Assembly: GCA_037034305.1 (NCBI GenBank)
Contig: JBAGJY010000022.1
Span: forward strand, 1 to 64,000
DNA length: 64,000 bases
Direction of reading: 5' to 3'
From: Streptantibioticus_A sp037034305
GTDB taxonomy: Bacteria; Actinomycetota; Actinomycetes; Streptomycetales; Streptomycetaceae
The translations under genes and the position numbers were made by a program. Position 1 is the stretch's first letter. Every line of letters starts with the position of its first letter. A model generated the notes under the pieces. It worked only from the letters and a program-made list of their open reading frames with translations. It was not told the DNA's origin and did no database searches. This document shows positions 62,166 to 64,000 of this stretch, piece after piece.

Positions 62166-62999
62166 TCACGTACGGGCCAGCACGTACCGGAAGACGTTCT
62201 CCATCCGCACCGTGCCGTCCGGGCGGCGGAAGGGGTGCAGCGCCTCGGCCAGTTCCTTGTCCACCTGCGGGCGGTCGGTGGCCTCGATCGCCGCGTCGAA
62301 CAGACCGGTGGACACCAGCCCGCGCACCGCGCTGTCCATGTCCGGATAGCCGAACGGGCACGCCACCCGCCCCGAACCGTCCAACCGCAGCCCGGCCGCG
62401 CGCGCGGTGTCCTCCAAACCGTCCCGTACGCTCACCCGCACCGGCTCCGCCAGCCCCGCCAGCCGCTCCGCGACCCGCAGCACCCGCGCCGTGGCACACC
62501 GCTCCGGCGGACCCCAACCGGCCAGCACCACCGCCGCCCCGCGCCGCGCCAGGCCGCCCGCCGCCCGCAGCGCCGGGACCAGCAACCGCGCGGGCAGCGC
62601 CGGATCGAGCGCCGTCACCACCGTGAACGCCGCCGCGCCGGGCACCGCCACACCCTCCGGACCGCCCAGCACCAGCCGCGCCTGCCCGTGGCCGGCTCGC
62701 CGCCCACCCCACTGCGGCGCGGGCAGCAGCCGCTCCCGGGCCAGCGCCAACCGCCGCCCGTCCCGATCCACTCCGGTCACCGCCGCGCCCCGCGCCGCGG
62801 CCAGCAGCAGCGCCAGACCGGCACCGCAGCCGACCCCCAGCAGGCGGGTACGCGGCCCCACCTCAAGCCGCTCGTACACGGCCTCATACAGCGGCACCAG
62901 CATCCGCTCCTGGATCTCCGCCCAGTCGCGCGCGCCGCCATCGGTACGCTCCGGCCGCGCGGTCAGCCCGGGCGCGGAGGAAACGAGCATGGGTGTCAT
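62166..62999 (-). CDS. Class I SAM-dependent methyltransferase-like protein
   Basis: A 277-aa protein. The AWxGx-type N-terminus (DWAEIQERMLVPLYEAVYER) leads to a SAM motif RLLGVGCGAGLALLLAAARG (about 53-72), then VTGVDRDGRRLALARERL, and a C-terminal region PFGYPDMDSAVRGLVSTGLF. The sequence is unusually Ala/Arg/Gly-rich. No substrate is evident. ATG start; it is divergent from proS with 248 bp between. Confidence 0.8.
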   Translation of the reverse strand: MTPMLVSSAPGLTARPERTDGGARDWAEIQERMLVPLYEAVYERLEVGPRTRLLGVGCGAGLALLLAAARGAAVTGVDRDGRRLALARERLLPAPQWGGRRAGHGQARLVLGGPEGVAVPGAAAFTVVTALDPALPARLLVPALRAAGGLARRGAAVVLAGWGPPERCATARVLRVAERLAGLAEPVRVSVRDGLEDTARAAGLRLDGSGRVACPFGYPDMDSAVRGLVSTGLFDAAIEATDRPQVDKELAEALHPFRRPDGTVRMENVFRYVLART

Positions 63000-63209
63000 C
63001 GAGCGGCCTCATTCCAGCGAGTCGTCGTCGAGTGCCCCCGTCCGCGCCGCACGTCGGGCGCGAGACCCCCCGCAAGCCAGGGAACTCCGCTTCCCGTCCG
63101 TAGTCCAGAGGCTACGCAGGAGCGCTTGAACGCGCCCTCTGTGCGCCCCCCTCCGCCGTACCCGGACGCGCGCGTACGGCGCCTGGGGCAGGCCCCGCAC
63201 GGCGGCCGA

Positions 63210-63240
63210 TTCACGCTCGGGCGCGCCCTGCCCGTACGAT
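63210..63240 (+). promoter_or_regulatory. Possible near-leaderless proS promoter
   Basis: TACGAT (63235-63240) ends 7 nt before the proS ATG, and TTCACG stands 19 bp upstream of it. The long spacer makes this weaker than the ddlA case, but no ribosome binding site precedes proS. Confidence 0.35.
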
Positions 63241-63247
63241 CTGCGCC

Positions 63248-64000
63248 ATGGCAAAGGCTCCCGTACTCACCCCCCAGGCGGACGACTTCCCCCGCTGGTA
63301 CCAGGACTTGATCAACAAGGCCGAGCTGGCCGACAACGGCCCGGTGCGCGGCACCATGGTCATCCGACCGTACGGGTACGGGCTGTGGGAGCGGATGCAG
63401 CAGGAGATGGACGCGCGGATCAAGGACGCGGGCGCGCAGAACGCGTACTTCCCGCTGTTCATCCCGCAGTCCTACCTGACCAAGGAGGCCGAGCACGTCG
63501 AGGGCTTCGCCCCCGAACTGGCCGTGGTCACCCACGCCGGTGGCAAGGACCTCGAGGAGCCGGTGGTCGTCCGGCCCACCTCCGAGACGATCATCAACGA
63601 GTACTTCTCCAAGTGGGTGCAGAGCTACCGCGACCTGCCGCTGCTGGTCAACCAGTGGGCGAACGTGGTGCGTTGGGAGATGCGCCCGCGGGTGTTCCTG
63701 CGCACCACCGAGTTCCTGTGGCAGGAAGGCCACACCGCGCACGCCTCCTACGAGGACGCCCGCGACTACGCCGCCCGCATCCACCGCGACGTCTACGGCG
63801 ACTTCATGACCAACGTCCTCGCCATCGACGTGGTCCTGGGCCGAAAGACCGCCAAGGAGCGCTTCGCGGGCGCCATCAACACCCTCACCCTCGAAGCGAT
63901 GATGGGGGACGGCAAGGCCCTCCAGATGGGCACCAGCCACGAGCTGGGCCAGAACTTCGCCCGGGCCTTCGAGACCCAGTACCTGTCCAGGGACGGCCAG
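63248..64000 (+). CDS. proS: Prolyl-tRNA synthetase (partial, runs off the window)
   Basis: The first 251 codons of a class II aminoacyl-tRNA synthetase charging tRNA-Pro. VRGTMVIRPYGYGLWERMQQ (motif 1 region) and EPVVVRPTSETIINEYFSKW with RPRVFLRTTEFLWQEGHTAH (motif 2) are visible. The architecture matches the archaeal/eukaryotic-like short ProRS, which Streptomyces uses, rather than the bacterial form with an editing insert. ATG with no clear ribosome binding site. The 3' end lies outside the window. Confidence 0.97.
   Translation, partial: MAKAPVLTPQADDFPRWYQDLINKAELADNGPVRGTMVIRPYGYGLWERMQQEMDARIKDAGAQNAYFPLFIPQSYLTKEAEHVEGFAPELAVVTHAGGKDLEEPVVVRPTSETIINEYFSKWVQSYRDLPLLVNQWANVVRWEMRPRVFLRTTEFLWQEGHTAHASYEDARDYAARIHRDVYGDFMTNVLAIDVVLGRKTAKERFAGAINTLTLEAMMGDGKALQMGTSHELGQNFARAFETQYLSRDGQ

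Overview
The window is about 72% GC, with the strong third-position G+C bias and the frequent GTG/TTG starts of a high-GC actinobacterium. Gene content and order (tandem conservons, gltX with tRNA-Gln and two tRNA-Glu, ndgR-leuCD, hupS, gpsA-ddlA, thiL-thiD, rpmB, recG, rsmD-coaD, rpmF-rnc-mutM, smc, glcP, ftsY, nsdA, amtB-glnK-glnD, ffh, proS) match the chromosomal core of Streptomyces as I remember it from S. coelicolor. The source is almost certainly Streptomyces or a close relative in the Streptomycetaceae. Nearly everything is core chromosome; there is no phage, integrase, insertion sequence, CRISPR array or biosynthetic cluster.

Layout. 0-11 kb: the acyl-CoA carboxylase epsilon subunit gene, then two tandem conservons (cvn2 and cvn1) on the minus strand. 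Each encodes a membrane histidine-kinase-like sensor, a roadblock protein, a DUF742 protein and a small G protein. 11-18 kb: a small unknown protein, an FAA-hydrolase enzyme, gltX, three tRNAs, and leucine synthesis under the divergent IclR-type regulator NdgR, with a long palindrome between them. 18-29 kb: HU with a lysine-rich tail (hupS), coenzyme F420 (cofC), phospholipid and wall precursors (an acyltransferase, gpsA, ddlA), thiamine (thiL, thiD), ribosomal protein L28 and a DhaL/FakA-like protein. 28-40 kb: recG, rsmD-coaD, a SepIVA/DivIVA-like coiled-coil protein, DUF177-rpmF-rnc-mutM, a redox regulator/flavodoxin pair, a CAP-domain protein and acylphosphatase.

40-50 kb: smc, the glucose permease glcP, a short accessory patch carrying a secreted ricin-type lectin, an NCS1 nucleobase permease and ftsY. 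50-64 kb: a primase/polymerase-like protein, four 56-bp tandem repeats, nsdA, the nitrogen operon amtB-glnK-glnD behind a recognisable GlnR box, a Uma2 nuclease, ffh, an acetyltransferase, an FtsH-family protease, a methyltransferase and the start of proS.

Functionally the window joins translation (gltX, proS, rpmB, rpmF, tRNAs, rnc, rsmD), protein targeting (ftsY and ffh), chromosome maintenance (smc, hupS, recG, mutM), nitrogen sensing, and developmental signalling (conservons, nsdA). The less ordinary points are: a repeat family with GGCCC/GGGCC palindromic cores that lies as a tandem array before nsdA and also sits in frame inside an acetyltransferase gene; a compact predicted RNA fold before a 66-aa coiled-coil gene just ahead of smc; a 61-aa protein with a duplicated ANPRRT motif; and a DUF177 gene whose ribosome binding site points to an ATC codon instead of a canonical start. 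I did not find a clearly new multi-gene system.
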